Source: Euglena gracilis (Eukaryota; Euglenida; Euglenophyceae; Euglenales). From it: a stretch of 64,000 bases of DNA. Each line of letters begins with the position of its first letter. Positions within the stretch are counted from its first letter, which is position 1. The stretch lies in NCBI GenBank assembly GCA_039621445.1, contig CP154955.1, positions 36,311,123 through 36,375,122 of the forward strand, given 5' to 3'. Positions 1 through 9,846 of the stretch are shown in pieces. The notes below the pieces were generated by a model. It saw only the letters and a list, made by a program, of their open reading frames with translations. It did no database searches and was not told the DNA's origin. Position numbers and translations under genes: made by a program.

Positions 1-254
1 CAAATCTCCAGGGGGGTCAAATTTTTTTTGCGTTATTGATGGAATAGGGTTAGGGTTGCGAGTTCGGTCTAACTTTAGGCCTAACTCATAACTTATACAT
101 TAGTGTTAGGTGTACAAGTAAGGTCTAAAGTTAGGCCGAATGCCTAACTCCACTCCATGCACCCTAACCCTACACCATCAATAACACAGAAATTTTTTGA
201 CCCCAAGGAGATTTTGTTTGGCCCCCAGGGGGGCCAAGTGAAGTCTTGCTGCCA
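1..254. mobile_element. TIR foldback element with telomere-like core, left-truncated
   Basis: This is the right-hand 254 bases of a non-autonomous inverted-repeat element whose full length is seen at 25267-25562. The core carries TAGGGTTAGGG at 45-57 and its inverted partner CCCTAACCC at 162-170. Each lies beside TTATTGATGG or its complement. The right end (CTTGCTGCCATATA) abuts a TA microsatellite. No coding capacity is visible. It lies in a PIGQ intron. Confidence 0.75.
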
Positions 255-380
255 TATATATATATATTTCTTTAATATGTGTATTTTTTCGGAACCATGC
301 TCCCGTTTCTTGCTGCCATATATATATATATATATATATTTCTTTAATATGTGTATTTTTTCGGAACCATGCTCCCGTTT
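245..380. repeat. 62-72 bp tandem duplication with TA microsatellite
   Basis: Two adjacent units, each CTTGCTGCC, a run of TA repeats of different length (longer in the second unit), then TTTCTTTAATATGTG and a shared 3' part ending CCCGTTTC. The first unit overlaps the right end of the preceding TIR element, so part of that end was duplicated. The copy B counterpart is at about 25551-25688. Confidence 0.85.
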
Positions 381-579
381 CAAAAGTGCAGACCCGAGAT
401 TCATGCTGTGGGCAGCCAGGGGGGATATTTTTGACCCTTCCCCTTGAATGGGGTCAGATTTCAATGGGCACCTCCCCCACCGCCGCCTGAGGGGTCGTGG
501 CCCAAAAGGACTATTTTCAACAGAAGCTTACTTGGACGACTCAAATCCCCCCCCCCCCCCCGGAATTGTGCCTGTTATG

Positions 580-1067
580 CAGCGGGGGGGGGGATATGCA
601 ATTTGCATAATGTGCATTTTTTGCATAATCAGGTTTTTCCGAAATTTGCATTTTTTTGCATTTTTTGATAAAATATTTGCCCTGGAGAATTTTTTGTAGT
701 TGGTCGCCATGTCATGTTTTGTCTCTGGTCCCTCTGCAGTTGTCTGGGGTCTTTGATACTTTCACATGTTCAATGTTCAATGGTGACCTGGAGGGGCGAT
801 TTGCTTAGACTGAACGTGCAGGTGCCATTCATGTTGATTTTCAAAGCTTCAGTGCTTGCCGTTGTCTTCCAGGAGGTCTTCTTTGTGAATCATTGACAGG
901 TACACCGGCATTGTCACATGTTTTACGGATTTTAGGCAGCAAAACTCTGTTATATTCCAGACTTTCCTCACGGGTTGTATGCAAGTTGCATTTTTTTGCA
1001 TTTTTTTTTGCATTTTTTTGACTTGCATAATTTGAAGGGCCAAGTTGCATATTCCCCCCCCCTGCTG
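580..1067. mobile_element. G-tract foldback element, GCATTTTTT word (family R2)
   Basis: The left end reads CAGC plus a G tract and ATATGCAATTTGC. The right end reads GGGCCAAGTTGCATATT, a C tract and CTGCTG, so the ends are inverted copies. Inside are arrays of TGCATTTTTT near both ends. It lies in the PIGQ intron upstream of the exon at 1214. Related elements are at 4815-5066, 18421-18967 and 22247-22660, and the copy B counterpart is at 25884-26371. No open frame is worth calling. Confidence 0.65.
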
Positions 1068-1213
1068 TTATGTGCTTCCCCCCCTGGTTTGTAAAAAGCA
1101 GTATGTTTGGAAGTCTTCTTTCCAGAGAAGTAGTGAGATCATTTGTCTAATTTGTGGCGAAAACACACGGCCCCCACCGTCGTCCCCTTCGGGGCCTCCA
1201 TCCCTTCCGTCAG

Positions 1214-4200
1214 ACCCTCATTTCGGTCATTGCCGACCTGGTGGTGGTCGGCTCCATTCACCTCCACTTCCTCTACTGGTGCTTTGCCAAGGTGTGCCTC
1301 GGGGGACTGTGCCCGTGCCAGTGTGTCGTCGTCAAGCACCTACAGATAAAATGGCCAAAAATGGCCTCAAATGGCCTAAAACGGGCAAATTTTTGGGCTT
1401 GGCCGTAGGTGCTTGGTCTTCGTTTCCGCCCCACGATTCCGGACTCCAAGTGTCCAAAACCTGTCTTTTTTGGAATAAAAAGTAGGACTGAACCTCGCGC
1501 TGCTTTTGAAAGGGATCCCCGAGGGCTGGGAATGGTGCGAGCCCTCTGACCCTCCAGGGGTGTGGGGCTACCTCTGGCACCTGTCCCGCAGGTCTGCATG
1601 GTGCAGGTCTGCATTCTCGACAGCCTGGGGATGCTGTTCCGAGGTGTGGGTGGGTGTGTTGTATGGGTGTAGGTGTAGGTGTGGGTGAGTGTGTTGTGCA
1701 GGTGTAGGTTGTGTTAAATGGGTGTGGGTGTGGGTGTGGGTGTGGGTGTGGCTGTGGCTGTGGCTGTGGCTGTGGCTGTGGCTGTATTGCACGGGTGTGG
1801 GTGTGGGTGTGGGTGTGGGTGTGATTCTCACCCCCCACTTCCACAAATGATTGCAACACACCGCACTGCACCTCACCGGGATGGTGGTTCATTGGTGACT
1901 GGCAGGGAAGAAGTTCAACCCGCTGCGGAAGCGGGTGGACTCCGCCGAGTTCGGGCTCGAGCAGCTCTTGCTGGGTATCCCCCGGCCGCCCTGGGAGTTC
2001 CCTGTTGTGTGGTGAGACTGCCATGTCGCCGATGTGGGAAACCTGAAACAATCAACACCCTGCCACTCCAAAGCCAGTCAATAAAGGCGCTGCCATTGAG
2101 AACATAGCTGTGGCTTGGCCCACCGACCATGAGGTCCCCAGTTCGTTCACCAACGGCTTGGCAGAGGATGAGGTGGCGGGCCCCATTCCGCGGGCCCCTT
2201 CCACTCAGGGACGGTGTGGTTCACGCTGCTCATCTTCATCTTCCCCACCGTGGCGGTGTACTACCTCTTCTTCACCGCCATGAAGCTCCTCCTCCTCGGC
2301 GTTCAAGGCATGCCTCTCCCAACCCCTGGAACCCTTTTCCCCATGCAGTTCGTCTGCCCCGCAGCCCCAAATATGAAAACCCCCGCCCCGAGGGCCTGGA
2401 TTTGGCAGTGAAATGGAAGACCGTTATTCTTACTGAAAAGGACTGTGAGATGAAATACCATGAAAACACTGCCACAGGACAGTGAATTAGGACTTTGCTG
2501 TCGTTGGGCTTTTTTTTCTGTGGCAACGAATTCGACGTTGTCTGTCCCCCACTTTGGATTTTGTCTGAAGATGCAAACAAAGCAATATGAAAGAGAAATT
2601 CCTTCGGAGGTTTGATTCCTCCGACCAAACACAAAAGCCCGCTGGATGCCTTGAGACCCCGCCAAAATAAAACAGCGGGAGTGCGGGGAGGGAGGCTGAC
2701 CGACGAAGATTCAACTCCCGCTGCCACACTGCTCTTGCAAGTTGGGTGTGCCCCCCCCCCCTGTGCCCACAGAGGCGCTGAACCTGACGGTCATCACCTT
2801 GAACGTCCTGCCGACCTTCCTCCTGGCAGCCTTTGTGTTGCAGACCTTCCAGAAGCACCCCATTCCTGGTCCGTCCTGCACCCCCGCGGCACGCCAAGGC
2901 ACCGGGTTACACCTGCACCTCGTCCCATTGACCCATCGCCCCCACCCTCCGCCGCAACTGCCGCCGCCGACCCACAGACGGGGTGTTCTTCGAGTTCATG
3001 TCGCTGCGGCGCTCGGACCCGGCACCGCTGGCCCCCACCGCGCGGCTGCGGGGCCTCTGGGGCCGGGTTGCTGCTGCCGGCCGCGGTGCGTGGCGCCGCT
3101 GGGGGCGGACGTCGGCCCCTGCCCGCGCCAGCGCTGCAGTCCCCAAGCCGACGACGCCCAGTCCCCCGGGGGCAGGTCCGCGGGGCATGCCTGCGTGGTC
3201 GGAAAGGCCGGGGAGGGCAGCAGGACCATTTGTTAGGCTGAGACCGTTTGTCTCTCTCGGTCGATTCCCGCTTTGTTGGACGTGTGTCATGCGTCCGCCC
3301 CGCCTCTCGTGATGACAAGGTGTCCAGTTGTATCACACAAAAAGCGAATCTGGGGGCCAAAAAATTATTTTTGTGGTTCCATTCCAGCGCTTTGATTGAG
3401 TATCTGGGAAATGCGTTGAAAGTCTGGGCGCAATTGGACGCGTTGTGTTGGGCTTTGCCCCTCTTCATGGCCTTCGACGCGGCAGCCTCTTTCCCTGACG
3501 TTGTACATCGTTCCAAGCGGTTTACATTTTTGTTCTTGTGATCCCTCACGTGTCTGATTTGGTGGTTCTCATGGGGAGTTGGGCTGTCCTTCGCAGGTTC
3601 AGGGAAGTTGGCGCACCACGCCCAATCACGCTCATACTGTCTGGGGTCGTTTCGTCCGACAGAGGCAGAGGTGTGCATCCCATCTTCCACAACCCCCCCC
3701 CCCCAATAAGTGCACGGGTGCGCACATTTAAGGACGTAGTTTCGGACCCCAAAGGGTGCGCATTTGTTAGGGCACTGCCCACTTTCCCCGTTCTACTAAA
3801 TTGCTGGTCGGTGTTTGCTTGGTCGGACAAAGAGGGGATCAAACGTGGAAAGAGTACTGACATTCCAAATGACCCCCCAACTACCCCCCCCCCCCCAAAT
3901 GAACCCCCAAATACCCTCTGATGCAACTTTGACAAAATGCAATTCATTGATGATCCTTAAAGAAGGTTTTTTTGAAAAAGCATTTTGCATTTGCATATTT
4001 TTTACAGAGTTTTGCAGCCATAAAACGCCCCTCATTATTTAGGGGGCTGTTCAGTAGGTCGTCCTTTGGTTGGTGAGCTTGTGATAGGGGCAGAGATTTA
4101 AAGTTTCGTGACCCGGGGGGGTCTCAGCCGAGCCCCAGCCAAGCAACCCGGGGGGGGGGGGAGAGGATCGGGAGGAGTGGGTACCCTGTCGGAGGCGGGT

Positions 4201-7200
4201 TTTTTCTCTATTTTCGGCACGAAGCACCGAAAAACATCTTTGGACTCCCAAATTGACCTCCCAAAAGTGGGTTCCCCTGAGCCCCCCTCCCAGGGGGTGG
4301 GTGGGTGGGTGGTTTTGGACCCCCCAGTCCTTAAAAAAAACCCTGGGTGGGGGGCAATGTGCAACAGGTTACAGAGGGAGAAAATTCCAATTATTATTAT
4401 TGGTGGTGCTGATGGGAGGGCAGGAACTGTGTGGATAATTGTACAAATCTTGATTTTTTTTTGTCGGTGCTGAGCCTTTGTCAGCTTGAAGTGGATGAGT
4501 GTTAATTTTCAGAAGCCAATTTTTTTTTAATGTGTGTAACCTTTAGGAATGTGTGAAGGTCATCCTTGAGGGGGTTCTTCGAACAGATTTCCCACAAGTG
4601 CAGCATTGCAGGACGAAGAATTGTTCATTTTTCTATTAGTTAAGAGCTTCCATATGCTCCCAGGTGTCACTGGCATTTGATCAGTCGAATGATTTGTCTT
4701 TGCGGCAGCCACTATACTGCTTTGCCTTCCACGTATGTGGCGCTTCCTTGCGGTTATTGTTGTTTCCCACAACCGTCTTGTCCACCACGGATGGCTTTTC
4801 ATGCGATCACCCAGTGCAGGGGGGAACACTTTCCCCAGAGACCAATTTTTAATCAATTTTTTGGAATTTTGGCAATTTTTTTGGTCAACAAAATGCTTCT
4901 GTTCATGCAAAATGCCTCTCCAGCAGGAAGTGTACATCCCGGGGGAGCTCCTAAAGGATTTTATAATTTATGTGCAATTTGTGTTTATTTTCTGTTTTCT
5001 TTTGCGTTTTTTGTGTTTTTTTTGCGTCGCATTTTTTGAGGGTCCATGTTGCTCCCCCCCCCTGCAACCGCCCAGTGGGTAGCAACTGACTGGTTTTGAA
5101 TCGACCCTGCTCCTAGATTTTCGTTGGTCGGCAAAGATTGGCAGATTGACAGATTGGCCTGGGGCTCAAAGCACAGGTAATGAATGCTTTTGTGCTTTCC
5201 TAGTAGATGTATGGCTACTTTTCCCCGCGTTATCATTTAGCTAGTTTTTGTGTGTGGGGTTAGTGACTAGTTTTGGAAAATTGGAAGTTGGCTCTTGCTC
5301 CTGTCAGCACTATAAAAATATGCATTTGCGGATATTTGAGAGAACACCTGACCTGTTGTTGATGTTTTTTTTTGGTGTATTTTTTGAAAGAAATAACGAT
5401 GACATTTTTCTGTTCATCGTGTTCATGTATTGGTTGCCGTCAACGGCCCTAAATGTGGACGAAAGGAAGTTGCGGACCCTTGAGTGGCGCTTTCCTCTGG
5501 CTCCCGCCAGACGCTGCCCGGGGGGTGGCGGCCCCCTCCCCGTTCCAGAGGAACAACGGTCGAACGTTTATGACGCAGCGTTTACTCCGGACCGCCCCGG
5601 CCTGGATCGCTTCCCTCCAGAGTCAGCCGCTGCGCGTCAAGGTGGTCTTCCACGAGTACATCGCCGCGCTGCGGTCTGCCCGTCCCCCCTGCCGCCCACC
5701 CTGCCCGCCTTCCGAGGCAGTGCCCCAGCGCCACCGCCAACCGGCCCGCGATGGGAGGGGGGCCGTGGGTCCTTCCCCACATTGCTGCGGTGGCCCTCCA
5801 CAGGGCTCCTTGCCCCCTCCTCAGGACGCTGTGGAAGCAACGCGTGTTTGCCCGGGTCGCTTTTTTTTCCCCAGAGTTGGGGGCATTTAGGGGCGATGAC
5901 TGGTTTCTGTTTTCTGGAGAAAATGACTGTTCCGCCTTGTGACATGTGAAGGTGAAATACTATGGCGAAATTGATGGTGTTTTTTTAAGAGGCACTTCCC
6001 TCTGTGACGAAAAAGGCTCAGGCTTAAGTGGCTTTTGCCCAAGCATTTGGAAGCCAATTAGTTTTTGAACAAAGTGAGTGACTAATTTTTTGAATGTGGA
6101 GCGTGCCTTCCCCCCCCCCCCCCCCCCCTAGTTCCACTAAGGTTTCTTGTCTGTTTATCGATGGCGCTGACTCTGCTTCTGGCCCAGGGTGCTGTGTGGT
6201 GCCCCCCCCCCCCCTCTTGTGGCACTAACCCCCCATGGATAAGCCCCCGGGGTTTGTAGGATCTGGTTTGGGTGGTCGGCTGAGGGGGTGCGTTTATCAG
6301 TGGGGGGGGGTATAGAGGATGCCCACCCCGCAGTGCCGGCACTGCGTGGCACTGGTGTGGCATTGCGTGGCACTGCGTGGAACTGCGTGGCACTGCGATT
6401 GGTTTAGCCCGCATGCAAGCACCTGCAACAACGCAGCGCTATGCAGGCATTTTTCGGTCATTGTTCGACATTTCTAGCCAGAAGCGGTCAAATTGGCCCA
6501 AAAACGACAAAAGGTTACACAAAACGACCAGAAGTGCACTTGATGGCCAGAAAAGCCAATGATGCAAAAACAAGTGGTTTAACGGCCCGCAGTGCCACGC
6601 AGTGCACGCAGTGCCACGCGGTGTCACGCAGTGCCACGCAGTGCCCACGTAGTGCCACGCAGCGCCACACGCAGTGCCACGTGGTGCCGGCACTGCGGGG
6701 TGGGCATCCCCTAAGTCAAGGAATTGTTGATGAAAATCTGACCCCTCAAAATGACCCCGAAACCTGCCGAAATTGGCAATTATCTGCAATATGGTCAAAA
6801 ATGGCATCTTTGATAACGGTCCGTCTCAAAAATTGCCAAAAATCAGTTTTTGGGTGGTTTGTGGCCGAAAAATACGTCCGCAGCGGCTTTCATTTTTCTT
6901 CCCGGGGGGGGGGGGTTATAAGGGGGGCGGTTCAGCATTGGGGGGAGGGGGGTGGCCATGGCTTGATGGTCAGAAGCAGGTAATTGCTTAAGCACTGACC
7001 AACCCCCCCCCCGGGGGGGGATGGGTGACTGGTTTTTTCAGAGTGACTGACTGGTTTTTGGCCCGGCCACCTCCCCCCCCCCGGGGGGGGGGGTGTCGGG
7101 CAGGAGTGGGCAAAAGTGGCTTGGGTGACCCTGGTGCCGAAGGCGCCGGAAATTTTTTTTTTTGGCCTAAAATGGCCTAAAGTGACTGGAAAGTGGCCGT

Positions 7201-8510
7201 TTTTCTGAGTGGCCGACCCCCCCCCTGGGGGGGGGGAAGTGACTGGCTGGTTTTTTGAAAATGAGTGACTGACTGGTTTTTAAAAAAGTGGAGTGACCTC
7301 CCCCTCCCCCCCCGGGGGGTCGGTAAGCAATTGTATGGTGAGAAGGCAGACGTTCTGGCGATCCAGCTGGCTCAGTGGCTGGCGGCCATTCTCCGGCGTT
7401 GGTTGCAGAGGAAAGGGGCCCGTGGGCGACCTCCCCCTCCTTCGGTCGTTCGCCAGCGGGGCCCACGCGCGCCTCTCACCGTTCCCCACCCTGGACCAGA
7501 GCGCCCGGCTGGGGATGAAGGTGACGCCGGGTGTGTGGCGTCCTTGCTGGCGCTCACGAGAGTTGAGTTGAGTTGGATTGGGTTGTGTTTGTTGTGTTGC
7601 ATTGTGGTGTGGCGTGTGTGTATGTGTGTATGTGTGTGTGTGGGTGGGTGGGTGGGTGGGTGGGTGGGTGGGTGGGTGGGGTGGGTGGGTGGGTGGGTGT
7701 GTGGGCGACAAACAATTCCGGCTTGGAAGGCCATCAGAGGTTGTCAAGTGCCTCAGAAATTTGATTTCGAAAAAGCAGCCTGCTGAGTGCGACACTCACC
7801 TCAAAGAGATGAACTTGGCCCCTTCATGTCTCACCGTTCATTTGATGCATCCGTATGATCCAGATTTCTCACACGATGGGCTACCCAAATTCCCATCAGT
7901 ATAATTTTTCCTATGGTTCTTTCCCACCCCACACCTGTCCTTCACAGCTGAGCAAAACTGAAGGCCAAGATTTTTTAGAGGAGGTTGCCAAATTTGCAAT
8001 TATGGGATTGCATTCAGTTGCCATCTTTCCTCTCCATTTGCTCAAGATTTTACCCCAAAGATGATCACACTCGTACTGTTCCACTGTTTTTCTCAAAAGA
8101 ACCAGAATTCACAAAACTGCTTATCATCAATCCAACCGTGACGGCTGGCAATTTAGTTCCACAATGGCAGGAACTGATCTCCGGCGGTCGGGAAAAATGC
8201 ACTGCCTTTTGCCAACACATTTTTTTTTTTTGCCGTGTGGCCGGTCTCCCCCACCCCAAGGATTCCATTCCTGTGCTGGCATTCTCCTCCAACATGGCGC
8301 CAGAATGCCCCCCCCCCCATCCTGGCCTGGGTCGCCCCTGTTGCAGACCCGGCACAGCCCCCGGCCTCCACAGCGTCGCTCAGCTCGAAAGGGCCGCTGG
8401 AGCGGCCGGCGGGCCGGGCGTGGCCGGCGGGCGGCGCCGCTGACCCGGGTCCTGCCCCCCGCCGCCGACCACGCAGCGCCGGGAAGGGCTCCAGCCAGCG
8501 CGACGCGTAG
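1214..8510 (+). CDS. PIGQ: PIG-Q/GPI1, copy A (5' exons missing)
   Basis: Subunit Q of the GPI-N-acetylglucosaminyltransferase complex, which starts GPI-anchor synthesis on the ER membrane. Exons: 1214-1291, 1592-1643, 1906-1974, 2209-2307, 2773-2868, 2978-3066, then less surely 5621-5673, 5825-5855, 7328-7395, 7457-7520 and 8304-8510 (stop TAG). The phases of the first six join perfectly. Family hallmarks are LFRGKKFNPLRKRVDS followed by GLEQLLLGT across the 1643/1906/1974/2209 joins, then the membrane segment FPTVAVYYLFFTAMKLLLLG and a further hydrophobic exon. The introns after 2307 and 7395 use GC donors. Upstream exons lie outside the window. The C-terminal exons rest on GC3 bias, phase and loose similarity to the GPI1 tail. 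The alternative is that the gene stops at 3312 by reading through 3066. Confidence 0.85.
1644..1833. repeat. GTGGGT / GTGGCT satellite in a PIGQ intron
   Basis: Hexamer arrays (GGTGTG, then GGCTGT, then GGTGTG again) fill the intron from 1643 to 1906. They produce long His-Thr or Val-Gly reading frames on both strands, which are artefacts of the array. The copy B counterpart is at about 26949-27138. Confidence 0.9.
3067..5620. other. Long PIGQ intron without recognisable exons
   Basis: About 2.5 kb between PIGQ exons. It holds poly-C and poly-G tracts near 3694, 3888, 4152 and 4275, a G-tract foldback element at 4815-5066, and no frame with the GC-rich third positions of the flanking exons. 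The open frame running 2978-3312 past the chosen donor at 3067 could alternatively be a terminal exon. Confidence 0.5.
4815..5066. mobile_element. G-tract foldback element (family R2)
   Basis: It begins GTGCAGGGGGGAACAC and ends with a C tract and CTGCAAC. It shares TTTGGTCAACAAAATGC and the TTTATGTGCAATTTGTG to TTTTGCGTTTTTT stretch with 22247-22660, which shows common descent. The copy B counterpart is at 30121-30372. Confidence 0.6.
6317..6709. mobile_element. CACTGCG foldback element
   Basis: The ends are inverted copies: GGATGCCCACCCCGCAGTGC at 6317 and its reverse complement ending at 6709. Each is followed inward by tandem repeats of CACTGCGTGG (left) or the complement CCACGCAGTG (right). 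The 190-base centre is rich in CCAAAA and GGCCA. It lies in a PIGQ intron. No target-site duplication is obvious. Confidence 0.75.
7008..7327. repeat. TGACTGACTGG repeat (family R4)
   Basis: A dispersed repeat built from TGACTGACTGGTTTTTGG words separated by C-tract/G-tract hairpins, with GGCGCCGAAGGCGCCGG in the middle, ending GGTCGGTAAGC. Related copies lie at 9285-9600 and 59520-59780, with partial copies near 5080 and 55785. This copy sits just before PIGQ exon 7328-7395. The two haplotype copies (here and 32300-32621) differ more than their surroundings do. Confidence 0.7.
7620..7708. repeat. GT and GGGT microsatellite
   Basis: TGTGTG passing into repeated GGGT within the PIGQ intron after 7520. 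It could form G-quadruplexes on the + strand. The counterpart is at about 32913-33000. The long Thr-His-Pro frames on the minus strand are artefacts. Confidence 0.9.
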
Positions 8511-9843
8511 CAGCCGGGTCCCCCGGGGCTTGCCTGGCACTCGACGAACCGCCCTCTCCTCGGCCGTGTTGTGCACTCCGGCCGCCGCACTGCTCCCCCG
8601 CACTTCATGTGTGTCCACCGTCGGACCTTTTGTGGCCCGCAAGTCCACACTGCTGCCCCGGGGATGCACACAGCGTTGTTGGACCCCAGGAGTTCTTGTC
8701 TTAAGTGCCCCTTGGAAGCCTTGCCCCTACCTGAAGCCAAATTCGTGCAAGCAAGGCAGTTCACACACATGCACGCGTGCACATGCAGCCAGGCTTCCAT
8801 TCTTCAATCCTTTAAAAGTGCGACCACCGTCCAAAACCACCCAACTTCATCACTGACGGCGCTTGGGCAGCCTCCAGGGATGGTGGGGGAGGTGAAAGGC
8901 ATTTTGGCGAGTCGTCGAGGAATTTCTAGAACAACGTTACAAAACTTTGGTTCCCCACTCTTGATCTTGTTGATGTCCGCCAAATGATGTTTTTGGGGCT
9001 GAGGATGACGTTGGCAGATGCATCAGGTGTTGATGGACGTTGGGTGATGTACGGTGTCAGATGTGTTGTGAGCGGACGTTTGCTTTGTCCTTGTGGAACT
9101 ATTTGGGGGAAATGCTCTCTCTGGAAGGCAGGTGCTTTGGGGGGGCTGAAATAAAGAAGGGTGAAGGGTCGACCCTCTCGCCACACAACCCCTCCCCCCC
9201 ACTCAACCCCACCACACTGCAACGTGGTTATTGGACTTCTCGTTCAGCCCTTCCCTCTCCCTCCACCTCTTCCTGACCATACTTAAGGTGTGTCCGACCC
9301 CACCCTTGGGGGGGGGGGGCTGTCTGACTGGTTTTTCGAAGTGACTGACTGGTTTTTGGCTCCAAACCCCCCCCCTCCCCGTCCCCCCGGGGTCGGCCAG
9401 GATGGCTGAAAGTGGCCACCCGGCGCCGAAGGCGCCGGATTTTTTTTCTATTTTTGACCAAAATCCTTTGATTTTTGGCCATTTTTGGCCGAGTGGGCAA
9501 AGTGACCGACCCGCCGCGTCAGACCCGGGGGGGGGGGTTTGAAAAGTGACTGACTCGGTTTTGAAAATGGAAAGTGACCCCCTGGGGGTCGGTAAGCGAT
9601 GGATTGTTCCCGACCCACGGAATTGAAGGGCTGGGGACAGAGGATGACCCCTCCCCTGAACTATTTCCTCTCCCAAACTGTTTCCATCCGGCGTATTCTC
9701 CTCAAAGGGGGGACTGCCTCGTCTCTGTCCAGCCAGACCCTCCCCTGAATCCCCCGCCGCGCTTTCCCGGCTGCTTTGCAGGCCCCCGGATGTCGCATTG
9801 CACAGAGCAGAAGGCCGGCGGCTGAGGGAAATGGCAGGAACAG
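8511..9843. other. Spacer between PIGQ and the SET gene
   Basis: No exon with the local coding signature was found here. AATAAA at 9149-9154 could serve as a polyadenylation signal for PIGQ. A family R4 repeat occupies 9285-9600, and an alternating purine-pyrimidine stretch (ACATGCACGCGTGCACATGC) lies near 8766. The promoter of the SET gene must lie here if ATG 9847 is its start, but no promoter motif is recognisable. Confidence 0.45.
9285..9600. repeat. TGACTGACTGG repeat (family R4)
   Basis: Same family as 7008-7327, with TGACTGACTGGTTTTTGG, a GGCGCCGAAGGCGCCGG hairpin, and the terminal GGTCGGTAAGCGATGG. The copy B counterpart is at 34590-34915. Confidence 0.7.
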
Positions 9844-9846
9844 GGC

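Noticed and set aside
1143-1349. Alternative frame FGASIPSVRP upstream of the PIGQ exon at 1214
   Set aside because: It looked like part of the exon, but GLT from 24892 joins TLISVIADLV at the CAG/ACC acceptor with no gap against the family. The upstream bases are intron.
2794-3690. 298-codon open frame on the minus strand (and its copy at 28099-28995)
   Set aside because: It lies antisense to PIGQ exons and intron, with Arg/Ala/Gly-rich composition expected from GC-rich exons read backwards. No family resemblance was seen.
7280-7795. Long Thr-His-Pro frames on the minus strand
   Set aside because: They are translations of the GT/GGGT microsatellite. The same explanation covers 1568-2051 and 23838-24249.
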